From: Anthostomella pinea
Lineage: Eukaryota; Ascomycota; Sordariomycetes; Xylariales; Xylariaceae
NCBI GenBank assembly: GCA_963556695.1
Contig: CAUWAG010000018.1
Span: 3,534,001 to 3,598,000 of the forward strand
Direction of reading: 5' to 3'
Length of the DNA: 64,000 nucleotides
Made by a program: the position numbers and the translations under genes. Below the pieces are notes generated by a model, which saw only the letters and a program-made list of their open reading frames with translations, did no database searches and was not told where the DNA came from. Below, in pieces: positions 22,502-32,971 of the stretch; position 1 is the first letter of the stretch; the number at the start of each line of letters is the position of its first letter.

Positions 22502-23216
22502 GCACCACAGAACACATTCATTATAGATCATAGACTTTATTCTTCAAGTCACATATTACCAATCATGCAGGCGAGGAGTAACCTCGAGAGGGCTCAGGCA
22601 CCCCGAACATCCCTGCCAAAGAGCATCATAGACGAAGGGTTGTGGTATCTCACAAGCCGACAGATCCGATCACGATGCAAATGAAGAGGTTTACAGGATA
22701 GGGGCTCGCCACTTTTGGGTGGTTTATATAAATGATACCCATGGCGAGAGTTTGAAAAGATCAGCAGAATCTAGGGCCAGCAAAGTAACGTCTGGCCCCT
22801 TGTATCTACGAGCATGTAATAAACAACCAAATCTTCATTTCACGACTGTCATCAGCTCTTCCCTGTCTGGGAGCGTACTTACCCTGATCCAACATGTAAG
22901 GAGGCGGTCTGTTGGATGTACGTGCTATGCTTATGGACACTTGAATTAAAACGCCAAGAAATCAAGTTTTGTACGGTGGATCTGCTCAGCATGTAGACGG
23001 GAAGGGATGACCCGTCCGTTTCACCCACCCCTGCATTGATACTGCGACACGTGAATTCCAAAACGTTGAGCTAGGGGCCGGTATTCCGGTATTGTACAGT
23101 AAGTAAGCTACGTACCGTTTTTCGTAGGAATCGCGACTTGTAAGAGACCAACCTGACCTCACATTGCTGAAAGTTCCCGATTCGCAGCCAGCGCAAGATG
23201 CTCCCGCGATAAGACA
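22502..23216. other. Gene-free interval
   Basis: This contains the 3' flank of the protease and the promoter of the transporter. Nothing else is apparent. Confidence 0.5.
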
Positions 23217-25137
23217 ATGGCCAAGGCCAAGATCCGTAGCTCCCAGAAAGAGCACTCAAGCAGCACCGACGACCACCACTCGGCCGCTGCACCTCGAAAC
23301 GAAGAAGAGCATGGCTTGCTGGCAGGCGGCGGCGCCTCGGACGACGAGGACGAGGACGGCCTCGTAGTGCACCCGGGACAACACGACGACGATGACGATA
23401 TATCCCCCGGCACAGTTCCAAAAGTAGCTCCGAAAGGCGGGCATCGAGCCCCCCGAACCTCCAACCGAGTCCGATTCGATCTGGTTCCTACCAATATCCC
23501 GCCGGCCGCCAATGGCTCCCACAGTCCCCTGCCGCCCGCAGACTACTTCGACGTCGCGGAGCCCGACAGCCCCGACGGCGGCGGCCGGGGCGGACACGCG
23601 CGCTACCCACTGCTGACGGACATCGAGGCGCCGTCGGTGGCGCTCGCCAACAGCCTCGACGGCGACGGCGACGACGTGCACTCGTGGGCGGAGCGCGAGC
23701 GCACGCGGCCCAAGTCCGGCTTACAGTCGGCCTTCATGAATATGGCCAACAGCATCATCGGCGCGGGCATCATCGGGCAACCGTACGCGTTTAAGGACGC
23801 CGGGCTGGCGGCGGGCGTCATACTACTAATAGCGCTGACCGTGGTCATCGACTGGACCATCCGCCTGATCGTCATCAACAGCAAGCTCAGCGGCGCCAGC
23901 AGCTTCCAGGGCACCGTCGAGCACTGCTTCGGGCGCCCGGGGCTGGTCGCCATCAGCGTCGCGCAGTGGGCTTTTGCGTTCGGCGGCATGGTGGCCTTCG
24001 GCGTCATCGTCGGCGACTCGATCCCCCACGTCCTGCGCGCCGTGTGGCCGGCGCTGCCGGACCTGCCCGTGCTAGGCATACTGGCGGATCGCAGGGCTGT
24101 CATTGTCATTTTTGAGCTGGGCATCAGCTACCCCCTGACGCTGTATAGGGATATTGCTAAGGTAAGGAGAGGAGAACGAATACCACTGCTCATTTGCGCG
24201 GGATTGTGAGAATGCCCCCTTGCTAATGTGGACGGTGCGTAGCTGGCGAAGGCGAGTACGATGGCCCTGATTAGTATGGGGGTCATTATTGCTACGGTTG
24301 TCATACAAGGCGTGCTCACTCCGAAGGAAGACCGGGGATCATTCAGCACGCCGTTGCTTACGATCAACGAGGGCGTATTTCAAGCTATTGGAGTTATATC
24401 ATTCGGTATGCGCTCCCCCTTTCCCCTGCCACAAGAATCCAGGGGTACGGTACTCGAGACTGACCAGAGCCGCCAGCCTTCGTGTGCCAGCACAACTCGC
24501 TCCTCATCTACGGCTCCCTCAAGACGCCGACGATAGACCGCTTCACGACGGTGACGCACTATTCGACGGGGATCTCGATGGTGGCCTGCATGGTGATGGC
24601 GCTCGCGGGGTTCCTGACGTTCGGCGACAAGACGCTGGGCAACGTGCTCAACAACTTCCCGGCGGACAACACCATGGTGACGATCGCGCGGCTCTGCTTC
24701 GGGCTGAACATGCTGACGACGCTGCCGCTCGAGGCCTTTGTCTGCCGTGAGGTCATGCTCAACTACTGGTTCCCCGGCGCGCCCTTCAGCATGGTCCTGC
24801 ACATCGGCTTCAGCTCGGCGCTGGTCGTCTCAGCCATGGCGCTCAGCCTCGTGACGTGCGATCTCGGCATCGTGTTTGAGCTCGTTGGCGCCACGAGCGC
24901 GTGCGCGCTGGCGTATATACTGCCGCCGCTTTGCTACATCAAGCTTAGCTCCCGGTCGTGGAGGACGTATGTGGCCTGGGGCGTCGTGGTCTTTGGGTGC
25001 GCTGTCATGGTCATTAGCCTTGTCCAGGCCGTGGGCAAGATGATCAAAGGTGAGTGGAGAGTCGTTCTTATGGTGGAGGGTCGTATTGTGCTAATCTTTT
25101 GATCATAGGCGGAGGCGAGACCGTACAGTGCATGTGA
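23217..25137 (+). CDS. AVT-family (SLC38-like) vacuolar amino-acid transporter
   Basis: The model joins 23217-24161, 24243-24405, 24477-25049 and 25109-25137, 569 residues. The first 165 residues are hydrophilic and acidic (runs such as SDDEDED and HDDDDD). The conserved core starts at SAFMNMANSIIGAGIIGQPYAFKDAG, the signature of the amino-acid/auxin permease superfamily. About 11 membrane segments follow. The motif FVCQHNSLLIYGSL spans the exon 2/3 junction and supports that splice. The last exon adds only GGGETVQCM. Relatives such as yeast Avt proteins move amino acids across the vacuolar membrane; AVT2-like is my best guess within the family. The gene is strongly GC-rich in its core. Three introns are all phase 0 or 1 and consistent. 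Confidence 0.88.
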
Positions 25138-26029
25138 ACCCTTTTACTGCAACTGCGTAGGCTTCTTATCGTCTTGTAGGTATAGTATGTATTACTTGTT
25201 TGCATTTACACGGAGGTATCAGGCCGTCCCTTGGGGTAGGGATGAGATGCATGGTTGGCCACGGAAAAGGGCCCTTTTGCGATAGAGTTGTGTTTCTATA
25301 GAAAAGACACTCATATGACTCTACCTACCTGCTCGTGATATACGGTCTTGGATTCCTTCTGTGAAAGGGCCCCCGACTTCAAAGGAGCCCCGAGGAGTCC
25401 GAATCTGCCCGTGTGGGGGGCAGCTATCCACGCCCTGCTTCTTTCTACCCTGCTTCTGCTCGTGTAACGCAGCCAGACTCTCTTATATTAGCCGTTCACG
25501 ATATCTTCAACTTTTCACTTCTAAGATCCGCCCCTGGCTTCCAGTCACAACTGGAACCTACAAGAGCCATCATTATGCCTGGGCAAACAGGACATGACAG
25601 ATCCGCTTCACTGCTCGAAATGCATGGACCAGGCGGAATTCCTGCTTCCTGATCATGCATGCAGATAGGTACCTAGACAGACGACCACGTCCTAGCATGT
25701 CGTTAGGTGTCACTTAGCGCGGCTGCAAGTAATACCTAAGTACACACATAATGACAAGCTGCGGTACTTTACTCGCAGTCCAAGGGCTCCTGATGTTGGA
25801 CTTCCAACACATGATATGTGAGATAAGTCCTATATACACATGCACGTATTGCATGCTACTGCTGCATCCATGTATGGAAGAGGTATACTGCTGTATCGAC
25901 AGCGATACAATACATACTTGGCGTCTCTCCTGAGGGTGTGCGGACCGGTCTATCAGGCAAGCACATGATTCGGTAGGTAGGTAGTACATGCAGAGTCGTG
26001 ATCCAGACCGGGCTCGCATCCGATAGCGA

Positions 26030-26034
<5 letters not shown>
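25138..26034. other. Gene-free interval
   Basis: This is the 3' flank of the transporter and the distal upstream region of the cysteine-rich mini-gene. No coding potential was recognised. Confidence 0.5.

Positions 26035-26070
<36 letters not shown>
26035..26070 (+). repeat. (TG)18 dinucleotide microsatellite
   Basis: This is a perfect run of 18 TG units. It lies about 210 nt upstream of the TATA box of the cysteine-rich mini-gene and could affect its promoter. It is directly visible in the sequence. Confidence 0.97.
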
Positions 26071-26072
<2 letters not shown>

Positions 26073-26278
26073 ATGTAAGCTAGGCAAGGTCCCCCTTCAG
26101 ACTTCTACGCGCCATCACCCGCACGCGCAGGTGACCTATCGTGCATACCAACGCCCACGCACACACCCACACGAGTTATCGTGGCCAAGTGAGCGGGAAT
26201 CTAATCGGATTCCGGCCGTCGAGTGACCACCGACCGCCCACCCGCCCGTCCGCCGATTCCCGCGAAACCCCGCCTCTT

Positions 26279-26284
26279 TATAAG
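26279..26284 (+). promoter_or_regulatory. TATA box of the cysteine-rich mini-gene
   Basis: The site reads TATAAG. It lies 106 nt before a consensus 5'UTR intron donor. No ATG occurs between the box and that donor. Confidence 0.6.
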
Positions 26285-26389
26285 TTCGAGGTCTCTCCCT
26301 GACTTTGCGATCAACACATATTCATCCTACCACTCCTGCCGTAACGTACATATCGATTTCGTTTACCTTTACTTCCAAGCAAGCAAACA

Positions 26390-26481
26390 GTAAGTCAAGA
26401 TGCCGTGTTCGTATGCCTGCAATCAGTACATACGGACTACACGATCTGACGATGCAGATGGCTGACTTACACGCCTTACAG
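26390..26481 (+). other. Predicted 5'UTR intron of the mini-gene
   Basis: It begins with a perfect GTAAGT donor, contains a GGCTGAC branch-like site and ends in TTACAG (92 nt). All ATGs between the TATA box and the mini-gene start (four near 26400-26462) fall inside it, so the spliced leader has no upstream start codon. This is inference from sequence. Confidence 0.6.
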
Positions 26482-26522
26482 ACACCCTACGATTCTACCA
26501 CAACCCAACCCCATCTGCCAAA

Positions 26523-26728
26523 ATGCACAACTCATCCTGCCCCAGGTGCGGTGCCTCGTTCAGCGGCGACAGCAAGTCCTGCGGCTCCTGCGGCGCGGTG
26601 AGTAAACCCATTTCCCACCCATTTCCCCCGTCCTCCTTTGCCCTGCAACCAGCAAAGCCATAGTCGTCCCCCGAAAGCTTGGGAAGCATGCTGATACAGT
26701 TCTGCCCCCACAGACCTGCCCCCAGTAG
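26523..26728 (+). CDS. 29-residue cysteine-rich zinc-ribbon-like mini-protein
   Basis: The model joins 26523-26597 and 26714-26728. The product begins MHNSSCPRCG and ends CGSCGATCPQ. Cysteines are at residues 6, 9, 20, 23 and 27: two CxxC knuckles 10 residues apart, as in a zinc ribbon, plus one extra Cys. The start has an A-rich context (CCAAAATG). The coding intron (GTGAGT to CCACAG, 116 nt) adds four codons before TAG. A TATA box and a 5'UTR intron upstream fit a genuine, possibly well-transcribed gene. Reading past the donor would instead produce an unrelated extension. I have a vague memory of similar tiny fungal proteins but cannot name a family. Metal binding is inferred from the cysteine spacing only. 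Confidence 0.65.
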
Positions 26729-27927
26729 AGCAAGGCCAAACGCTGCCACGAGTGAGCGGAATGGCGTTGTTGTGAGAGCACGGGGATCCATGGTAGCGAG
26801 CAAGCGGGCGTATGGCTGGAGTTTTGAGGGCAGACAGTGTATGTGCATAGGCTGGTATGGGACGGAAGGGGGACATTGATCGAGCAGGACGAATCAAGGA
26901 CAAGTTTCGCCTATTCATGTTCTCAGCAAAGCCCAGACCGGGAGGACGTGTACTTACTGCCTCGAAGTGAAGTCCATGGGTCCGTCAGCAGCCACCAAGG
27001 CGACGGACAGGCGAGCTGGACAAAGTAGACAGACTCCGAGCTGAGTGCGTAGTGGAATCCAAATGACTTTCTGTCGACAGCTGTTTAGAGAGACTTTCCT
27101 GTACAAGCTCATGCCTATTGGCTCATTGATATCTACATGATGCAGCTTACAGGCCTCATTACGCCCGTTCTGAACCTATAAAAGAGTCATGTTCTCCCTT
27201 TACTATATCGTGGGTTCGATGGCACCGATATGTTTCACTGTCTGTTTGTACGACCAGCATCAGATAGACTAGGTCACACGGATTCAGCACGTCACAGCAA
27301 CACAGTCAATATCCCTGGTAATATACCAGAGCTTGGTCCGCACCCGAGAACAGCTTCCAGCAGCTGTAGCGGCAGGTGAAGAAAATCAGGCCATGAGCAT
27401 TATCAAAGGAGTATGGTTGGAGAAAGACAGATAGAAAGAGTAATCCCAAAGCAGCATGTGTCCATCTCCGGTTGGCCTAACGCGGGATCGTCGAGAGAGC
27501 TGTAAAAAGGAGAAGATGTATGATATAGCCGTTTCTCTTGGGCTGGCTCGCCAATCTGGACACACACAAATACGCACCCATGCGCACAAACTCACACACT
27601 CATCCCACGCCTCTCTCTAACAGCATCCCATGCCTGCCTTCTCGCTTCTGCTCGTAGAGCCCGTGTGCCAACAATGGACCGCCGCCTGTCACTATTACCC
27701 TCCCGATATACCTGGGAGGTATGTGAAAGCCAACCAGGTTAGCACGCCGGCCAAAGAAGCAGTTACGAGTAGAGGGATCAAACTCCAGCCGAAAACCATG
27801 ATGCAGAGGCGCTTCAATCCTACCCGTCCGTTCAAATCCTAGTTATCCGAGGTACGTCCTTGAGATTTGAAAGACGATGTTAAGCCGCGCCGGGATATCG
27901 AAGGTATCATCAGGGATCGTTGTTGAT
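26729..27927. other. Gene-free interval
   Basis: This is between the mini-gene (+) and RHO1 (-), which converge. No further gene was recognised. Confidence 0.5.
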
Positions 27928-28997
27928 TTAGAGGACTAAGCACTTGGAGTGCTTCTTGGGGCGGGTGCGAGACAGCAGAGCGGCGCGGGTAGCGTGCTCA
28001 AAGACCTCACGGACACCCTCGTTCGTCTTGGCGGAGCACTCGAGGTACTTGTAGGCACCAATCTTCTTGCGGATGTCCTCACCCTGGTTCAAGCGAGTTA
28101 GCAGCAATCCGGAGAACACATGCAAGGGCAGATTGCAATGATTTGGCTTGGACGTTTCTTGTGCTTAATAACACTCAAGCGCAGACCGGCATAGGTGGCG
28201 TGCGATGACTTACCTCCTCAGGAGAGACGGGCTTCTGGCTGGTCTTGCGGAGCTCCTCGATGATCTTTGCGTCGTAACGCAAATCCTTCTTGCAACCAAC
28301 AAGGATGATGGGCAATCCCTGGCAGAAATGAAGAACCTCGGAAATCCACTGTGAATAGAGATGCGTCAGCAGGCTGGCTTAGCTTTGAGAGCACAAGGCA
28401 TTGTATATAGGGGGGATGGGAAGGCTGACCTTCTCCTGAACGTTGTCCAAAGAATCCGGAGAGTCAACAGCGAAACAGATCAGGATAACGTGGGAGTCCG
28501 GGTAGGACAGAGGTCGGAGACGGTCGTAGTCTTCCTGGCCAGCCGTATCCCATAAGGCTAGTTCGACGTGCTTGCCATCAACCTCGACATCGGCGACGTA
28601 GTTCTCGAAGACGGTGGGGACGTAGACCTGGTAGAATATTTGGTCAGCATTCTCTAGGCCAGCACACGGATGCGGCAGGTCGGCAGTGTCGTGCAGGTGA
28701 TGATAGGGCATTGCATTGGGCGAACAGCAGCATCTCGCTATGCGGGCTGGTAGACCGATGTGCCTTTGTTTCGGTATGACGCGGGCTGATCTTGGCGAAT
28801 GCGGAAACCGATGACGACGAAGAAGCTATCTTACCTCGGGGAAGGTGCCCTTTGAGAAGACACTGTTTTGAGGTTAGCAACGAAGCAACGGCAGCGAAGG
28901 TGGTAAATGTGCATGGAGTAGCGACGTACATCAACAGACAGGTTTTACCACAGGCACCGTCACCGACGATGACCAGCTTGCGGCGGATCTCAGCCAT
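27928..28997 (-). CDS. rho1: Rho1 small GTPase
   Basis: The model is complement of join(27928-28083, 28214-28348, 28430-28627, 28835-28862, 28930-28997), 194 residues, the usual Rho1 length. The P-loop GDGACGKT (residues 12-19), effector region [15 protein letters not shown] and the CKKD guanine-specificity motif are all present. The protein ends in the CAAX box CLVL, which predicts geranylgeranylation. Rho1 activates glucan synthase and the Pkc1 cell-wall-integrity pathway at the plasma membrane. Exon 2 is only 28 nt (FSKGTFPE) and is required to complete the effector-proximal sequence. The four introns are in phase. The 490 nt upstream of the start on this strand contain no ATG, which fits a long clean leader. 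Confidence 0.97.
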
Positions 28998-29487
28998 GAT
29001 GGATGCGATTAAGGGTGAAGAAGAGCTTTCGGTCGGTCGGTATTCAGAGAATATGCAAGAAGAAAGCCGTGGTCAAAAGGATCGATGGACGATTGTTCGC
29101 CGTGGACCGAGGAGTTGAGTCGGTGGATGGGTCGATGATGGGGGAGACAGATAGATGGAGGAGAGATTGGGAGATGGATGAGAAGGAGAAGAATGGTTGT
29201 CGCTCGGTTGCCTGCAAGGTCGGGTCAGAGGCAGGTGGTAAAGGCAGGCAGGCGGAGTAGAGGTTGGCCAGGTAGGCTGGTAGGCGATAGGCTAGGGGAG
29301 TAGTAGGCAGGCTGGGGGAAGACAAGAGCGTGTCTTGTCTTTGTAACAACGTGGTCCCTGCGTCCCACCCACGTCCAGGTGCCGTGTCTTCAATCTTGCA
29401 GGCGTGGCAGGCTTGCAGCCCAGTACCAAACCCGAAAATCGAGAGGCAACCAACGCCTTGGATACCGGTTACAGTAGGAAGTTCCAC
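28998..29487 (-). promoter_or_regulatory. ATG-free 490-nt leader region of RHO1
   Basis: On the minus strand no ATG occurs between 29487 and the Rho1 start, where about eight are expected by chance. The strand is pyrimidine-rich (C/T) as read in the direction of RHO1. This is consistent with a long 5'UTR; transcription start is not known. Confidence 0.45.
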
Positions 29488-31385
29488 CATACACACTGTA
29501 TTTACAGGCGGTGTACTCACTGCTCGCCCCTGGAATACAGTGGTAATAGCCGCCGACTCTAGAGCTGCAGCCGCCCAGCATCCACTATGCCACCCAACCG
29601 TTCTGGTTGCCCTTTTTGATCACATCACACTGTATAATTGAGAATCGGCACCACCCCTTATCCCAGTATCCCCTTATCTTCACAAATCCATGGGCTCACA
29701 CCCCCCCAACTTGATCCATATTCTAACTCTACATGAGGTAGCAAATGTCAACAGGGTTCACACGTCAAGAGACACCGCAGTGTTGAGTTACAAACAGTGC
29801 CTGGGCCGATCGACGAGCTATCATTTTCACTGGTTGGCGAGGTAGCCACATGCTGATCCGGGCGTGCTCACTTCTCAGCTGAGATATGGTGGCTCAGATG
29901 GCTGTGTCCTTCGTTCGTACACGCGGCGGGCCGGCTTCTGTCAACTCTATTGTGGGGTTTCTATGAGCATCACCATAGGCATTCAGACCGCCGATAGAAC
30001 TCTTTGTCGCCCTGGTTCACGTTGATGGTTACATCAACATACGGCGCCAAGGAGATGGCACCCCCAGCCCTGAGCCTGGGACTCAACGCAAGGACTTTTA
30101 TACCTTACCCTTACCGATCCAAGGGCTTGGCCAGGTCGTACACAGTACAGCAACAGCAAGCAGAGCTGAGAGGAGGTCTCATGGTCCTGTCTGCCAGTCC
30201 TTTGACGGCAACAAAGCACAATCCTGTCAACAACGTTAGAGCGGTCCTCAGAGGACTGACTTAAAGGTGAAACACATCTAATCCCACCAGGCGGACTCTT
30301 TGAACAAGACCGGACGATCCACAGAGTGCTAAACCTGCTAGCTAGCTTGTCGCATCGTCGGTCTCAACGATGGTTTAGCAGCTTTGGTCAGGCTATTCCT
30401 CCTCCCCTACCTATTGCAAAAGTTGGCTTGCATCTGATACCCCAGCAGGGCTGCGCGTTACCATGAGAGAACCACGTTCATCCCGGCTGAGGGACCCTCA
30501 CCCAGTCCTGGTTGATCCTACCGGACACAGCAAGACCTTTGCAGGTGACAATTGTCATGGGAATCGGAGCTTCTGGTATTACTGAAGTCCGATGTCATAG
30601 TCACTGAGCAACTGCCCAAGAAAGTGGTTATACCAGAAAGTGATTATATCATAAGCCTGGAGGAGTTGAGTGCTGATACCTAGGTACTGTAGGATTTGGC
30701 GATAGCGCAGCTTCATTGCCTGCCACTTAAAGTGAAGCAGAACGTACTTAGTCAGTACATGGGGAAGCCAGCAGTGACTTTGGCTTGACCTGTTAGATAC
30801 TCCTAAGCAAAGAGCCAGAACTGCCTTCTTCGACGCCTTGATTGCATGTTGTCGTACACTCAAGAGTTGAATTGCCAGCGGCCGCATGTCATGAGAACGA
30901 ACTACACCAAGCTGACACTCCCGGGGATCGTTGGTTGTATCCGGTTCTTCCATCAAGGCATCATTCCTGGAGTCCTATCAAGTAGGAATAGGTCAACGGT
31001 GCGTTTTTGATTGCTTCACATGGTGATGAAGATTGCACATTGAAATACCTACTAGATGCCAGTTGCAGCCGCATCGCATGATTCCACTGTCAGGGGGTCA
31101 CGTCCACTACCTCCGGGCGGGCCCGGGTGGGCAGCCCGACCTCGGGAGCGGGGCAGAGGCAGTCGGCGATTGGATAATCCGACTCTCTGGTATCTGCGGG
31201 TGATTGGTTGGATTCGGCTGTCCAATTGACCTGGAGCACCCAAAAATTTGGCCCCATGGACAGCTGCTAGCAACCAGGCACAGCTTCACGGCAATGCACA
31301 CACGATGATCTCCTGAGCGTCACCACTACCACCGAACCACCGAACCACCCTGTCTCTCTGCATTCCCTCGACCCCCTCCACCAGG
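29488..31385. other. Gene-free interval
   Basis: This is about 1.9 kb between divergent RHO1 and the mitoribosomal gene. A 125-codon minus-strand frame (30579-30956) has no recognised domain. No tRNA or rRNA was seen. Confidence 0.45.
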
Positions 31386-32663
31386 ATGCAGAAGATCCTC
31401 CGCCGCGTGGCCACCGCCGAGCGGGTGGCCGCGAAGCGCAAGAAGGCGAAGGACCTGAAGTTTTACAAGAAGGAAAAGAAGGAGAGTGTGGGCCAGAGCC
31501 GCCAGCAGCTCGGCATGGTGCGGGAGGACTTCGAGAGGGCGAAGAGGGCAATCCGGGACGACTGGGCTCTGGGCCCGCTGGCGCCGCGGAACGACGTCGG
31601 CGAGTGGGACAGCGCCCACGGCACCGTACACGAAGCCCGTTTCCGCGGTCAGGGCGGCTTGTCACTGGCCATGCGCAACCGCCGTTGCCAGTGGGCAGGC
31701 GGCGCCTACAACTTAAACATCGCTGTCGGTGACCGCGTCGTGCTGCTCGACGGCCCGGATAAGGGACGCATAGGCCTGATCCGGGAGATCGACCCCATGA
31801 GGGCTGAGGTCGTGGTTGCCGACCTAAATAAGGTGCGTTCTGATCTATGAATACAGAGCGACAGAACAGAATCGGTTGCTAACGACTAGGCACGATAGAG
31901 CAATATCAGAATAGCACAAGAACTACGCCCAGAGGGCGACGAGAAGACCGCCGCGCTGAACATCGAACTCCCGATCCCCATCTCATCCATCCGACTCGTA
32001 CATCCGATGAAGGACCCGACGACAGGCGTGACGAAGGACGTCATCATCAACCAGCTGGTGCACGGGAGCAAGCTGCACGACCGCGTGTCGGGCAAGAAGG
32101 CGTGGAAGCGCGTCGTGCCCGGGCTCAACGTGAACATCCCGTGGCCGCGCAAGGGCGAGGACTCGACGCGTGACACCAAGGCCGACACGCTGCGCATCGA
32201 CGTCGAGGCCAAGACGTTCGTGCCGACGCTGCTGCGCCCGCCCATGCCCGAGACCGTCATCGACGAGCTGCGCGGCCGCTACAGCCGCTTCCGCACGCGG
32301 CACGAGCCCGAGTACATCGCCCGCCTCGAGGCCGAGGCGCAGGCCAAGAAGGACCGCGCCAAGCTCATGGAGAGCATGCGCACCCCGCTGCAGGAGCTGC
32401 ACCGCGCCGAGCGCGCCAACAACAAGAAGAAGGGCAAGCCGCGCCTCACCGTCGAGATGCTCGAGAAGATCGGCGAGGTCATCGCCAAGAACCGCGAGAG
32501 GACCCTCAACGCCGCCGGTGTTTCAGGTGCTGGTCGTGCGTCGACGAGTGGCAGTGGTGGGGGCTTGCCGCCTGCACCTCAGGTCGGTGGTGAGGGTGTT
32601 GTACCGCCTACGATCATCGAACCGACAAGTCAGGAGACAGCTCCGCCTTCACCGTCTGCGTAG
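31386..32663 (+). CDS. mrpl40: Mitochondrial large-subunit ribosomal protein L24 (Mrpl40/uL24m)
   Basis: The model joins 31386-31832 and 31899-32663, 403 residues. A basic N-terminus (MQKILRRVATAERVAAKRKKAK) looks like a mitochondrial targeting region. A KOW motif lies at about 110-148 (VGDRVVLLDGPDKGRIGLIREIDP). The long C-terminal extension contains conserved blocks such as HPMKDPTTGVTKDVIINQLV and NIPWPRKGED, typical of fungal mitoribosomal uL24. The 66-nt intron has a CTAAC branch and must end at 31898, because the earlier AG at 31889 would create an immediate stop. The Ser/Gly/Pro-rich last 50 residues look poorly conserved. It converges with ELP1. Confidence 0.9.
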
Positions 32664-32971
32664 GATTTACTGTTAGGACCTACGTGTAATGGTTAGGGCG
32701 GGCTGGGCCGGCTGTAGAATATCCATCCCCCTATAGAGATCTGTAGACATAATTGTATATATGTAACATCGACATGTTCAAGACAGACAGAACCAGAGCA
32801 GAACGTGCAAAGTGCAGGTATATGATGGAGGCAAGACGCAGTCAGGTGGAATGCACGAACTGTACATGGCAAAGTCATTGAATACATGGAATAAAACCTT
32901 ATCCTTTTGTCTACCTACAGCCCTTTTCCCTACCTAGGTTCATTGCCATGCACAATGTTACATGCCACAAA
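32664..32971. other. Short interval between convergent genes
   Basis: About 300 nt hold the 3' ends of the mitoribosomal gene and ELP1. Nothing else was seen. Confidence 0.6.

Noticed and set aside
30506..30525. Short match to the start of 18S rRNA (CTGGTTGATCCT)
   Set aside because: The similarity stops after about 18 nt with a mismatch; the following sequence is unrelated. It is most likely chance.
30579..30956. 125-codon minus-strand frame between RHO1 and the mitoribosomal gene
   Set aside because: It has a plausible look in its second half but no recognisable family and no supporting splice or promoter signals.
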